The position numbers and the translations under genes are program-made. The notes beneath the pieces are model-generated. The model worked only from the letters and a program-made list of their open reading frames with translations, did not search any database and was not told the origin of the DNA. This document shows, in pieces, positions 1 through 6,081 of a DNA stretch of 56,236 bases (the first letter of the stretch is position 1; each line of letters opens with the position of its first letter). The stretch is from Lachnoclostridium sp. An14. Its GTDB lineage: Bacteria; Bacillota; Clostridia; Lachnospirales; Lachnospiraceae. The DNA lies in assembly GCF_002160755.1 (NCBI RefSeq), contig NZ_NFLE01000028.1:1-56236 (forward strand). Direction: 5' to 3'.

Positions 1-43
1 CAAACTTCCGGCAGATTTCCTCAAATCACAAAAAACATTCCAG

Positions 44-72
44 TTCACAACTCCCCTCATCCATGCTATCAT
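44..72 (+). promoter_or_regulatory. Candidate promoter of hsdMS
   Basis: A -35 box TTCACA (44-49) and a -10 box TATCAT (67-72) are separated by 17 bp and lie about 75 bp before the hsdM ATG. This is a sigma-A-type match by eye only. It suggests that hsdM and hsdS start their own transcript here rather than continuing from an upstream hsdR. Confidence 0.45.
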
Positions 73-143
73 AATAGGAAGACCGCCGGCAGTTCGGCAA
101 GGTGAACTGCCAGGCGAATACGAACGATAAGGCTGGTACTGCT

Positions 144-1721
144 ATGACAAACTACACGCGCACTCCCATTTCCGGCGGCCCCGCCCCGGAGATCGGCCAG
201 GCCGCCGAGCTGTCCTCCCGGCTCTGGTCCATCGCCAACGACCTGCGGGGGAACATGGACGCCTCCAAATTCAAAGACTACATTTTAAGCCTGATCTTCT
301 ACCGCTACCTGTCAGAGCTGGCAAAAAACAGGGCGGAAACGGAGCTCTTATCCTCCTCCGGCCTTTCCTACGAGGAAATGTTCCAGCGGCAGCCCGCTCT
401 CATCCGGGACTGGTCCCTGGCCCACATTGGCTGTGTGCTGGAGCCCTGCCACCTGTTTTCCTCCATGATCGACCGGATCCGGGACGGCGTATTTTCCGTC
501 CGCGACCTGGAGAGGGCCGTCGCCGCCATCGCCTCCTCCGCCAAAAGCCCGGAGGCGCAGGCCGCCTTTGAAGGGATTTTCGACTCCCTGAACCTCAACG
601 ATCTGGAGTTAGGCCGGGAGGAGGCCCAGCGAAACCACCTTATTTCCGCTGTCCTGGAAAAAATCGACGGGATCCCCTTTTCCGCGGAAAACGCCTCCGT
701 AGACGTTCTCGGCACCGCCTACATGATTCTCATCGGCCTGTTTGCCTCTGACGCCGGCAAAAAGGGAGGGGAATTTTTCACTCCCACCCAGTTTTCCAGG
801 CTTTGCGCCCGGCTGGTGTGCCTGGGGCTGGGAACCATTTCCTCCGCCTGCGACCCGGCCATGGGCTCCGCCTCCATGCTTTTAGAGATCATCCGGGAAA
901 CCGGCGGGACCGGAGTGGGACATTTCTACGGCCAGGAAAAAAACGGCACCACCTACAACCTGGCCCGCATGAACATGATCATCCACGGCATCCCCTGCGG
1001 TCAGTTTTCCTTTTACCACGGTGACACCATTGCCAGAGACCATTTTGACCAGCTGAAATTTACGGTGCAGGTGGCCAATCCCCCTTACTCTCAAAAGTGG
1101 AGCGCGGATCCGTCCTACCTGGCGGACCCCCGTTTCTCCGACCCGGGACGGCTGGCGCCCAAATCCTACGAGGATTTTGCCTTTCTCCAGCACATGATCT
1201 ACCACATGGAGGAAAATGGCCGCGCCGCCGTGCTACTGCCCCACGGGGTGCTGTTTCGAGGCGGGGCGGAAGCTGCCATCCGCGCCCATATTGTGGGAAA
1301 ACTGAATGTGGTGGACGCTGTGATCGGCCTGCCATCGGGCTGCTTTCACAGCACCCCCATTCCAGTGTGCTGTCTGGTTCTGGCCAAAAACCGCCGCCAT
1401 CCTGATTCCATCCTGTTCGTGGACGCCTCCCGCAGCTTTATCCCAGGAAAGAAGATGAACACCATCTCCGACGGGCACATCGACCGGATCGTGGGAGCCT
1501 GCGAAACCTGGACGGAGCAGGAGAAATTCTGCCGCCCCGTTCCCCTTTCCCAGGTGGCGGCAAACGGCTACAGCTTAAACATTTCCCGGTACGTGGACAC
1601 GGCGGAGGCAAAACCGCCGGTGGACCTGGCCCAGGTACAGCAGGATCTGGCCCGCCACCGCGCCCGCTGCGCCGAGCTGGAAAAACAGGTAAACGAACAG
1701 CTGGCCCGGCTGGGGCTCTAG
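144..1721 (+). CDS. hsdM: Type I restriction-modification DNA methyltransferase subunit M
   Basis: This is the modification subunit of a type I R-M system, which methylates adenine in the bipartite site chosen by HsdS. The 525-residue protein opens with the HsdM N-terminal helical domain (SSRLWSIANDLRGNMD and following residues). It carries the SAM-binding motif I variant DPAMGSASML from residue 237 and the N6-adenine catalytic motif NPPY from residue 312. Family motif I is usually DPACGSG, so AMGSAS is a mild deviation. Start: ATG at 144 gives a conventional N-terminus. A GTG at 102 is in frame and would add 14 unremarkable residues; neither has a strong ribosome binding site. hsdS follows after 9 bp. 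No hsdR is visible in the window, so it is either upstream of position 1 or absent. Confidence 0.93.
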   Translation: MTNYTRTPISGGPAPEIGQAAELSSRLWSIANDLRGNMDASKFKDYILSLIFYRYLSELAKNRAETELLSSSGLSYEEMFQRQPALIRDWSLAHIGCVLEPCHLFSSMIDRIRDGVFSVRDLERAVAAIASSAKSPEAQAAFEGIFDSLNLNDLELGREEAQRNHLISAVLEKIDGIPFSAENASVDVLGTAYMILIGLFASDAGKKGGEFFTPTQFSRLCARLVCLGLGTISSACDPAMGSASMLLEIIRETGGTGVGHFYGQEKNGTTYNLARMNMIIHGIPCGQFSFYHGDTIARDHFDQLKFTVQVANPPYSQKWSADPSYLADPRFSDPGRLAPKSYEDFAFLQHMIYHMEENGRAAVLLPHGVLFRGGAEAAIRAHIVGKLNVVDAVIGLPSGCFHSTPIPVCCLVLAKNRRHPDSILFVDASRSFIPGKKMNTISDGHIDRIVGACETWTEQEKFCRPVPLSQVAANGYSLNISRYVDTAEAKPPVDLAQVQQDLARHRARCAELEKQVNEQLARLGL

Positions 1722-1730
1722 GAGGTGACT

Positions 1731-3098
1731 ATGAATATTCCCGCACTTCGGTTTCCGGAATTTTCCGGCCCGTGGAAAGCCCTGCCTTTCGGAGAAATCG
1801 CCGCTTTGAGAACGGACATTTTCCGTCCGCGGACGAGCCTTCCAGGCTCCCCATCCAACCAGGAGAGTGGAAACGGCACCGCGGCTGCCCCATTTTCCTC
1901 CGCCAGTGACAGCACAGACGCCCGCGACGCCGCAGACACTGCCGCCCCTCTGCCCTGCGTTGAGCTGGAGCACCTGGAATCGGGCACCGGCGCCATCACC
2001 GGTTTCACCCATCCCCTTCCGTCCATGACGGCCAAAAACCGGTTTTACCAGGGCGACGTCCTCTTTGGAAAGCTGCGCCCGAACCTGCGCAAATTCGCCC
2101 GGCCGGACTTTGACGGCATCTGCTCCCAGGAAATCTGGGCTTTAAACGGCATCCTGGCGGACAACGGCTTTCTGTTTCAGCTGGTTCAGACCCCCAGATT
2201 CCAGCAGGCAGCCCTGGCCACCTCCGGCACCCGTATGCCCCGTGCCGACTGGAAAACGGTCTCTGCCGTCCCCATTCCCATCCCGTCCCTCGAGGAACAG
2301 CGGGCCATCGCCGCCTTCTTAACGTCCATCGACCAGGAAACCGCCGCCCAGAGGCAGGTGCTGGACAGCCTGAGAAAACGGAGGGACGGAGTGCTGGAAA
2401 CCCTTCTGGCGCCGGGGGACCAACTGCTCCGGGAGGAAACGGGCTTTAAGGAAACCGAAACTCAGCCGGTATTCCCGGACACCGTTTCCCCGCCGAAACC
2501 TGCCGTGTTCCGCGAAAATCAGCGGACAGAGCCGTCCGGTTCCGGCTGGCGCCTCATTCCCCTCTCCGCCATTCTCACTGAGCGGAGAGAATACGCCAGA
2601 AAAGGGGAGCAGTTTCCACACTTCTCCCTCACAAAGGAGGGAGTTATCCCCAAAACGGCCCGCTATGACCGGGATTTCCTGGTGAAAACTCCGGACAAGC
2701 CCTACAAAATCACCCGCACCGGTGACATCTGCTATAACCCTGCCAACCTGAAATTTGGCGTCATCAGCCGGAACCGGCTGGGGGACGGAATCTTTTCCCC
2801 CATTTACGTCACCTTTACTGTAAACAGGGATTTTTCCCCCGGCTTTGTGGAATGCGCCCTCACCCGCCCTGCCTTTCTCCGGCGGGCCCTGCGCTACCAG
2901 GAGGGCACCGTATACGAGCGGATGGCCGTCAAACCGGAGCATTTTCTCTCCATCTCCATCCCCGTCCCGGACCCGAAAACCCAGCGGGAAATCGCCAGCC
3001 TGGCCGGTCTTCTGTGGCAGCAGATCGAGGCGGAGACGCAGGTGCTGGATGATTTAAACGCGCGCAAGCAGGGACTGCTGGAAATGATGTTTCCATAG
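1731..3098 (+). CDS. hsdS: Type I restriction-modification specificity subunit S
   Basis: HsdS provides the two target recognition domains of the type I enzyme. The 455-residue protein shows the usual two-fold layout. The first recognition domain contains VELEHLESGTGAITGF and ends in the conserved helix region SLEEQRAIAAFLTSIDQE. The second starts near GWRLIPLSAILTERRE and ends in KTQREIASLAGLLWQQIE. The start chosen is ATG 1731 because GGAGG (1721-1725) sits 5 bp before it; an in-frame GTG at 1725 overlaps that site. Odd feature: about 38 Ser/Thr/Ala/Asp-rich residues (roughly residues 30-67) interrupt the first recognition domain. Recognition domains vary greatly, so the target site cannot be inferred. 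Confidence 0.9.
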   Translation: MNIPALRFPEFSGPWKALPFGEIAALRTDIFRPRTSLPGSPSNQESGNGTAAAPFSSASDSTDARDAADTAAPLPCVELEHLESGTGAITGFTHPLPSMTAKNRFYQGDVLFGKLRPNLRKFARPDFDGICSQEIWALNGILADNGFLFQLVQTPRFQQAALATSGTRMPRADWKTVSAVPIPIPSLEEQRAIAAFLTSIDQETAAQRQVLDSLRKRRDGVLETLLAPGDQLLREETGFKETETQPVFPDTVSPPKPAVFRENQRTEPSGSGWRLIPLSAILTERREYARKGEQFPHFSLTKEGVIPKTARYDRDFLVKTPDKPYKITRTGDICYNPANLKFGVISRNRLGDGIFSPIYVTFTVNRDFSPGFVECALTRPAFLRRALRYQEGTVYERMAVKPEHFLSISIPVPDPKTQREIASLAGLLWQQIEAETQVLDDLNARKQGLLEMMFP

Positions 3099-3175
3099 AC
3101 AGGGACGGCGGCAGAGCGGAAATACGGTTTCCCGGTTCCCCGCCTGAAACTGCTGCCAAAACCTCTTTATATACG

Positions 3176-3200
3176 GAAAAGAGCGCCCTTCCAGGCGCTC
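3176..3200 (-). terminator. Terminator of the Asp-rich repeat protein gene
   Basis: GAGCGCC (3181-3187) and GGCGCTC (3194-3200) form a 7-bp stem with a 6-base loop. Read on the minus strand the stem is followed by TTTTCC, so it fits an intrinsic terminator for the gene ending at 3234. It may also stop hsdS transcripts coming from the other side. Confidence 0.6.
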
Positions 3201-3233
3201 TCCCGTGCAGTTTGCGCTGCACCGCTGTTCCTA

Positions 3234-3833
3234 TTAATCGTCGTAACGATCGTCCCAGTCATCGTCGTCATCATCGTCATCGTAACGATCATCCCGGTCA
3301 TCGTCGTCATCATCATAACGGTCGTCCCAGTCGTCGTCCCGATCATCCCAATCGTCGTCATAACGGTCGTCCCGATCATCGTCATATCGGTCGTCCCAAT
3401 CGTCGTCATAACGGTCGTCCCGATCATCGTCATAACGGTCGTCCCGGTCGTCGTCATAACGGTCATCACGGTCGTCGTCCTTTCCGTCCCATTCACCGTC
3501 ATCATCCACCCAGTATCCATCCGGAGTGCGGGCATTGGTCAGCAAAGAGCCGTCCTCCTGCAGGTAATACCAGTCATCTCCCACATGAACCCATCCGGTC
3601 TTCATATATCCCGCGGCATCAAAATAATACCATTTATGATCAATTAGTTTCCATCCATTTTTCGCGTAGTCGTCATAATCAAAATCGTCCTCATCAAAGT
3701 CGTCATCGTCGTCGTCGATTTCGTACCACCAACCATTGGCATCCCGGCGCCACTCATCGGCATAGGACATAACCGGCAGGGAAAGACTCAGCGCTGCTGC
3801 GGCGCACAGGGAAAGTAACAGTGATTTTCTCAT
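3234..3833 (-). CDS. Secreted cell-wall-binding repeat protein with long Asp/Arg/Tyr repeat tail
   Basis: The 199-residue protein has a clear signal peptide (MRKSLLLSLCAAAALSLSLPVMSYA). Then come about three choline/cell-wall-binding type repeats (for example NGWKLIDHKWYYFDAAG, then TGWVHVGDDWYYLQEDG). The C-terminal half, from about residue 117, is almost purely acidic and built from an eight-residue unit DDRDDRYD with Trp and Asp variants. No catalytic domain is present. The repeats would anchor it to the envelope, and the tail could bind calcium or other cations; this is inference. Start ATG 3833 follows an AGGAGGA site. The gene is monocistronic, with a terminator just downstream. Similar CW-binding repeats recur in five other proteins of this window. 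Confidence 0.85.
   Translation of the reverse strand: MRKSLLLSLCAAAALSLSLPVMSYADEWRRDANGWWYEIDDDDDDFDEDDFDYDDYAKNGWKLIDHKWYYFDAAGYMKTGWVHVGDDWYYLQEDGSLLTNARTPDGYWVDDDGEWDGKDDDRDDRYDDDRDDRYDDDRDDRYDDDWDDRYDDDRDDRYDDDWDDRDDDWDDRYDDDDDDRDDRYDDDDDDDDWDDRYDD
3237..3483 (-). repeat. Coding tandem repeat, about 24-bp unit (DDRDDRYD)
   Basis: The 3' part of the Asp-rich gene is an imperfect tandem array of roughly ten 24-27-bp units with plus-strand cores such as CGTCGTCATAACGGTCGTCC. Units vary by Arg/Trp swaps and by runs of extra Asp codons. Such an array can change length by slippage or recombination, which would alter tail length without frameshifts when units are multiples of three. Confidence 0.85.
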
Positions 3834-3975
3834 ATAGGGTCCTCCTTGTCATTTATAAACGATATTGGTGATATTATATCATGATTCTTCATAACAGTTT
3901 GTAAAATGCGCGTTAATATTTTAGCATTTTGCACAATCCACGATTTCCTGCCGCCGCGGCTATTGCCAAAAATAT

Positions 3976-4012
3976 AAAAGAGACGCATCCGCCTCTGATA
4001 CGTCCCTCTTTT
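3976..4012 (-). terminator. Terminator of the fic gene
   Basis: An imperfect stem pairs AAAAGAGACGCATC with GATACGTCCCTCTTTT around a short loop. On the minus strand it ends in a run of T residues just beyond the fic stop codon at 4022. Confidence 0.55.
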
Positions 4013-4021
4013 CTGCGATTC

Positions 4022-4819
4022 CTATATGCTTTGAATCCGTTTCATTTCTTGTTTCTGTTTCTCCCGGTCTTTCGAAAGTTTCAAAACCAGATTGCGGACT
4101 CTGTCAAAAGATTCCTGTTCGCTTTTCAGCAAAACGTATACCATTTCTGATATGTCTTCTTTTTTGTCATATCTTCTGAATGCTTCTCTGTATTTCCCGG
4201 CCGGCTGGATTGAGATAGGCAGTAATCCATGATTGATCAGCTGCTGGTTCACAATCATCCTCCCGGTTCTGCCATTTCCATCTGAAAAAGGATGAATCCG
4301 TTCAAACAGGACATGGTTTGCCGCAATTTTTTCAAAAACTTCTTTCACTGTCACCGCTTTCATATTGGTTTCCCGGATCCAGTTTTTCATAAGCTCCGGA
4401 ACGTCCCGCGGATCAGGAGGGTAGTATACCGTTTCCGACAGGCTCCCAATATAAACCGCGGTATCTCTGTACTCTCCCTGCATATGTCTGATATATCCAT
4501 TTACCTTTTTCACCCATTCTTCATCAATAACTGTCTTCGCAAAAGGAATCAGCATCTCCTGAACTGCAAAATAAGCATTTTTCACATCTGTATATTCTGA
4601 ATAGGTATGATTCGACCTTACTTCGTCATAATCAATCACTGCGATGGTTTCTTCCAATGAAAGGGTATTCCCTTCGATCGCGTTCGTACTCCATGAAAAC
4701 CGCCTGGCAAAATCTTCCGTAAACGGCTGACAGATCAGCGGATTTTCCATATGTTTCAATATTTCTTCTCTTTCTGTTTCGATCTGTAAAATTCTATTTT
4801 CGTTGTCAGATCGCGGCAT
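4022..4819 (-). CDS. Fic domain protein (AMPylator-type, class II architecture)
   Basis: Fic enzymes usually transfer AMP, or another nucleotide part, to hydroxyl side chains of target proteins. The 265-residue protein carries the full active-site motif HPFSDGNGRTGR starting at His176, so it should be catalytically competent. The N-terminal segment TNAIEGN (Thr45 to Asn51) matches the inhibitory helix motif (S/T)xxxE(G/N) with Glu49 as the inhibitory glutamate. The motif lies before the Fic core, which is the class II arrangement. Start ATG 4819 has GGGAGG 8 bp upstream; an earlier in-frame ATG at 4849 lacks one. The gene is AT-rich relative to the surrounding chromosome and has no partner toxin or antitoxin gene. 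A self-regulated solitary Fic protein is the best reading; the target is unknown. Confidence 0.9.
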   Translation of the reverse strand: MPRSDNENRILQIETEREEILKHMENPLICQPFTEDFARRFSWSTNAIEGNTLSLEETIAVIDYDEVRSNHTYSEYTDVKNAYFAVQEMLIPFAKTVIDEEWVKKVNGYIRHMQGEYRDTAVYIGSLSETVYYPPDPRDVPELMKNWIRETNMKAVTVKEVFEKIAANHVLFERIHPFSDGNGRTGRMIVNQQLINHGLLPISIQPAGKYREAFRRYDKKEDISEMVYVLLKSEQESFDRVRNLVLKLSKDREKQKQEMKRIQSI

Positions 4820-4953
4820 GGCATCTGCCTCCCAAAATATAATAAGCATAGTATATCATAGAACCATTGCCATATCTATCAGAATATCCTCGCCAAAATC
4901 ACAGAAAAAATGGCCGAATCCCTCTGACATAAAGGATCTCGGCCATTTCACAA

Positions 4954-5026
4954 CTGGGCCAGCCGGATTCGAACCGGCGGGATGCAGGAGTCAAAGTCCT
5001 GTGCCTTACCGCTTGGCGATGGCCCA
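4954..5026 (-). tRNA. tRNA-Gln (UUG)
   Basis: Minus-strand cloverleaf with acceptor TGGGCCA pairing TGGCCCA, the TTCGAAT T-loop, and an anticodon loop CTTTGAC on the stem CAGGA/TCCTG. The anticodon is TTG. The discriminator base is G, and CCA is not encoded. It is the last tRNA of the minus-strand cluster and is separated from tRNA-His by about 200 bp of repeat sequence. Confidence 0.95.
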
Positions 5027-5056
5027 TCAGTATAAATTGTGTGTAAATATTAAAAA

Positions 5057-5133
5057 AGTGTGCGCTTGGCGCACACTTGCGCCGGAGCGCGGCTGCGTCA
5101 GCAGCCATTTTCCTCTGCGCGGAGTGCGCCTCC
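5057..5133. repeat. 77-bp structured repeat, copy A
   Basis: This 77-bp block is repeated at 8056-8132 in the same orientation with only scattered differences. It folds into hairpins: AGTGTGCGC and GCGCACACT form a perfect 9-bp stem, and GGCTGC pairs with GCAGCC. It splits the tRNA cluster between tRNA-His and tRNA-Gln. A short piece of it, CGCGCCGGAGCGC, recurs at about 5208-5220. Confidence 0.8.
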
Positions 5134-5147
5134 TTGCGGAGCATTCT

Positions 5148-5180
5148 CTTTTAACAGGAAACCCAGTTTCCTGTTAAAAG
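5148..5180. other. Perfect 15-bp inverted repeat inside the tRNA spacer
   Basis: CTTTTAACAGGAAAC (5148-5162) and GTTTCCTGTTAAAAG (5166-5180) are exact inverted copies around a 3-base loop. No T-run follows on either strand, so it is not a typical intrinsic terminator. A different stem-loop occupies the same relative place after repeat copy B (8144-8171). Confidence 0.75.
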
Positions 5181-5228
5181 AAAAAGAGTCCCTAAAACGG
5201 AACTCTCGCGCCGGAGCGCTTTTATAAG

Positions 5229-5303
5229 GGTGGGTACAGGGATTCGAACCCTGGGCCTCCAGAGCCACAATCTGGCGCGCTAACCAACTGCGCTATACCC
5301 ACC
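5229..5303 (-). tRNA. tRNA-His (GUG)
   Basis: Acceptor GTGGGTA pairs with TACCCAC, with the extra G-1 opposite discriminator C that is diagnostic of tRNA-His. The anticodon loop TTGTGGC sits on CCAGA/TCTGG, giving GTG. The T-loop is TTCGAAT. CCA is not encoded. Confidence 0.96.
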
Positions 5304-5307
5304 ATAA

Positions 5308-5381
<74 letters not shown>

Positions 5382-5407
5382 GTATGGCGTCATGAACCTC
5401 ATGACAA

Positions 5408-5478
5408 AGCGGGTGATGGGAATCGAACCCACGTATCCAGCTTGGAAGGCTGGTGTTCTACCATTGAACTACACCCGC
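5408..5478 (-). tRNA. tRNA-Gly (UCC)
   Basis: Acceptor GCGGGTG pairs with CACCCGC. The anticodon loop CTTCCAA on CCAGC/GCTGG gives TCC. The T-loop is TTCGATT and the discriminator is T. The gene is 71 nt, typical of tRNA-Gly. Confidence 0.96.
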
Positions 5479-5489
5479 AGATATATAAG

Positions 5490-5564
5490 TCGGGGTGACA
5501 GGATTCGAACCTGCGCCCCCCTGGTCCCAAACCAGGTGCTCTAGCCAAACTGAGCCACACCCCG
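5490..5564 (-). tRNA. tRNA-Pro (UGG)
   Basis: Acceptor CGGGGTG pairs with CACCCCG. The anticodon loop TTTGGGA on CCTGG/CCAGG gives TGG. The discriminator is A. It is the first gene of the tRNA transcript, downstream of a consensus promoter. Confidence 0.96.
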
Positions 5565-5613
5565 TGCTAGGAATCACAACTTACTGCTACTGTTCATCAG
5601 CAACGCAGAAGTT

Positions 5614-5642
5614 ATTATATACTATGATTCCTCGAATGTCAA
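5614..5642 (-). promoter_or_regulatory. Promoter of the tRNA cluster
   Basis: On the minus strand TTGACA (5642-5637) and TATAAT (5619-5614) are both perfect consensus boxes with a 17-bp spacer, about 50 bp before tRNA-Pro. This is the strongest promoter match in the window, as expected for a stable-RNA operon. Confidence 0.85.
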
Positions 5643-5686
5643 TCATTTTTTTCAAATTTTTTCGTAATTAAGCCGCACTTTTTTCC

Positions 5687-5715
5687 TTGACTTTCGAAAC
5701 GAAATACATTATACT
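5687..5715 (+). promoter_or_regulatory. Promoter of the attenuator leader / MATE cassette
   Basis: TTGACT (5687-5692) and TATACT (5710-5715) with a 17-bp spacer direct transcription rightward into the leader hairpin, the oxidase relic and the MATE gene. It diverges from the tRNA promoter about 45 bp away. Confidence 0.75.
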
Positions 5716-5737
5716 CAGCTTAATTGACCGCCGGGTC

Positions 5738-5798
5738 GCGTCTTACCCCATTCCATTAGGCTTAAAAAGGAATGGTGGATAAGGCGCTTTATTTTTTA
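5738..5798 (+). promoter_or_regulatory. Attenuator-like terminator hairpin in the leader
   Basis: GCGTCTTACCCCATTCC (5738-5754) pairs with GGAATGGTGGATAAGGCGC (5769-5787), followed at once by TTTATTTTTTAT. This is a well-formed intrinsic terminator starting only about 15-20 nt after the predicted transcription start and before the first reading frame. Such placement implies conditional readthrough, as in drug-responsive leaders. I could not assign it to a known riboswitch class or find a competing antiterminator with certainty. Confidence 0.7.
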
Positions 5799-5814
5799 TA
5801 AGCGAGGTGATATT

Positions 5815-5965
5815 ATGTTTCGAAAAATGCGCAGAAAACGGTAGGCTTTATCCGTAGAAGAATGTGCCGCTATATTAAATAGGGAAACCGTTCTGTGTGC
5901 TGGAAATGTGCATTGACCACATGACGGAGAAAGAAGCGATTGAACTCGTAAAAAAGAAACTGTGA
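5815..5965 (+). pseudogene. Relic of a pyridoxamine 5'-phosphate oxidase-like (Nim-type) gene
   Basis: From ATG 5815 the frame reads MFRKMRRKR, a TAG stop, then ALSVEECAAILNRET. This resembles the N-terminus of the small flavin-binding oxidase family that includes nitroimidazole-resistance proteins. The frame then shifts, and a second frame from about 5897 reads VLEMCIDHMTEKEAIELV and KKKL before TGA at 5963-5965, resembling that family's C-terminus. The roughly 100 central residues are missing. The parts are therefore joined by an internal deletion and also carry an early stop codon. AGCGAGGTG gives a residual ribosome binding site. Family assignment is from recalled sequence patterns. It lies downstream of a live-looking promoter and attenuator, so the leader may originally have controlled this gene. 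Confidence 0.6.
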
Positions 5966-6031
5966 GCATTAAAATTTGAATAAGATGGTAAAATAAAATC
6001 AACCCGCCGGGGTTTCATTTTATTGTGTAGT

Positions 6032-6066
6032 AGGCCTGCGTTACACATGACGCAGGCCTTTTTTAT
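6032..6066 (+). terminator. Intrinsic terminator immediately before the MATE gene
   Basis: AGGCCTGCG (6032-6040) and CGCAGGCCT (6051-6059) form a perfect 9-bp stem followed by TTTTTT. It ends only about 16 bp before the MATE start codon. MATE expression from the upstream promoter must pass both this and the 5738 hairpin, or an internal promoter must exist. Confidence 0.8.
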
Positions 6067-6081
6067 TTGCAAGGAGGATTG

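Noticed and set aside
3237-3483. Possible noncoding repeat array or plus-strand gene of 186 residues
   Set aside because: The repeat is in frame with a signal peptide and CW-binding repeats on the minus strand; the plus-strand frame is a His/Arg-rich shadow of it.
5148-5180. Intrinsic terminator inside the tRNA operon
   Set aside because: The stem is perfect but neither strand has a T-run after it, and a functional terminator would cut off tRNA-Gln from the only clear promoter.
5722-5800. Guanidine or other known riboswitch in the MATE leader
   Set aside because: I could not match any conserved riboswitch core; only the terminator hairpin is supported.
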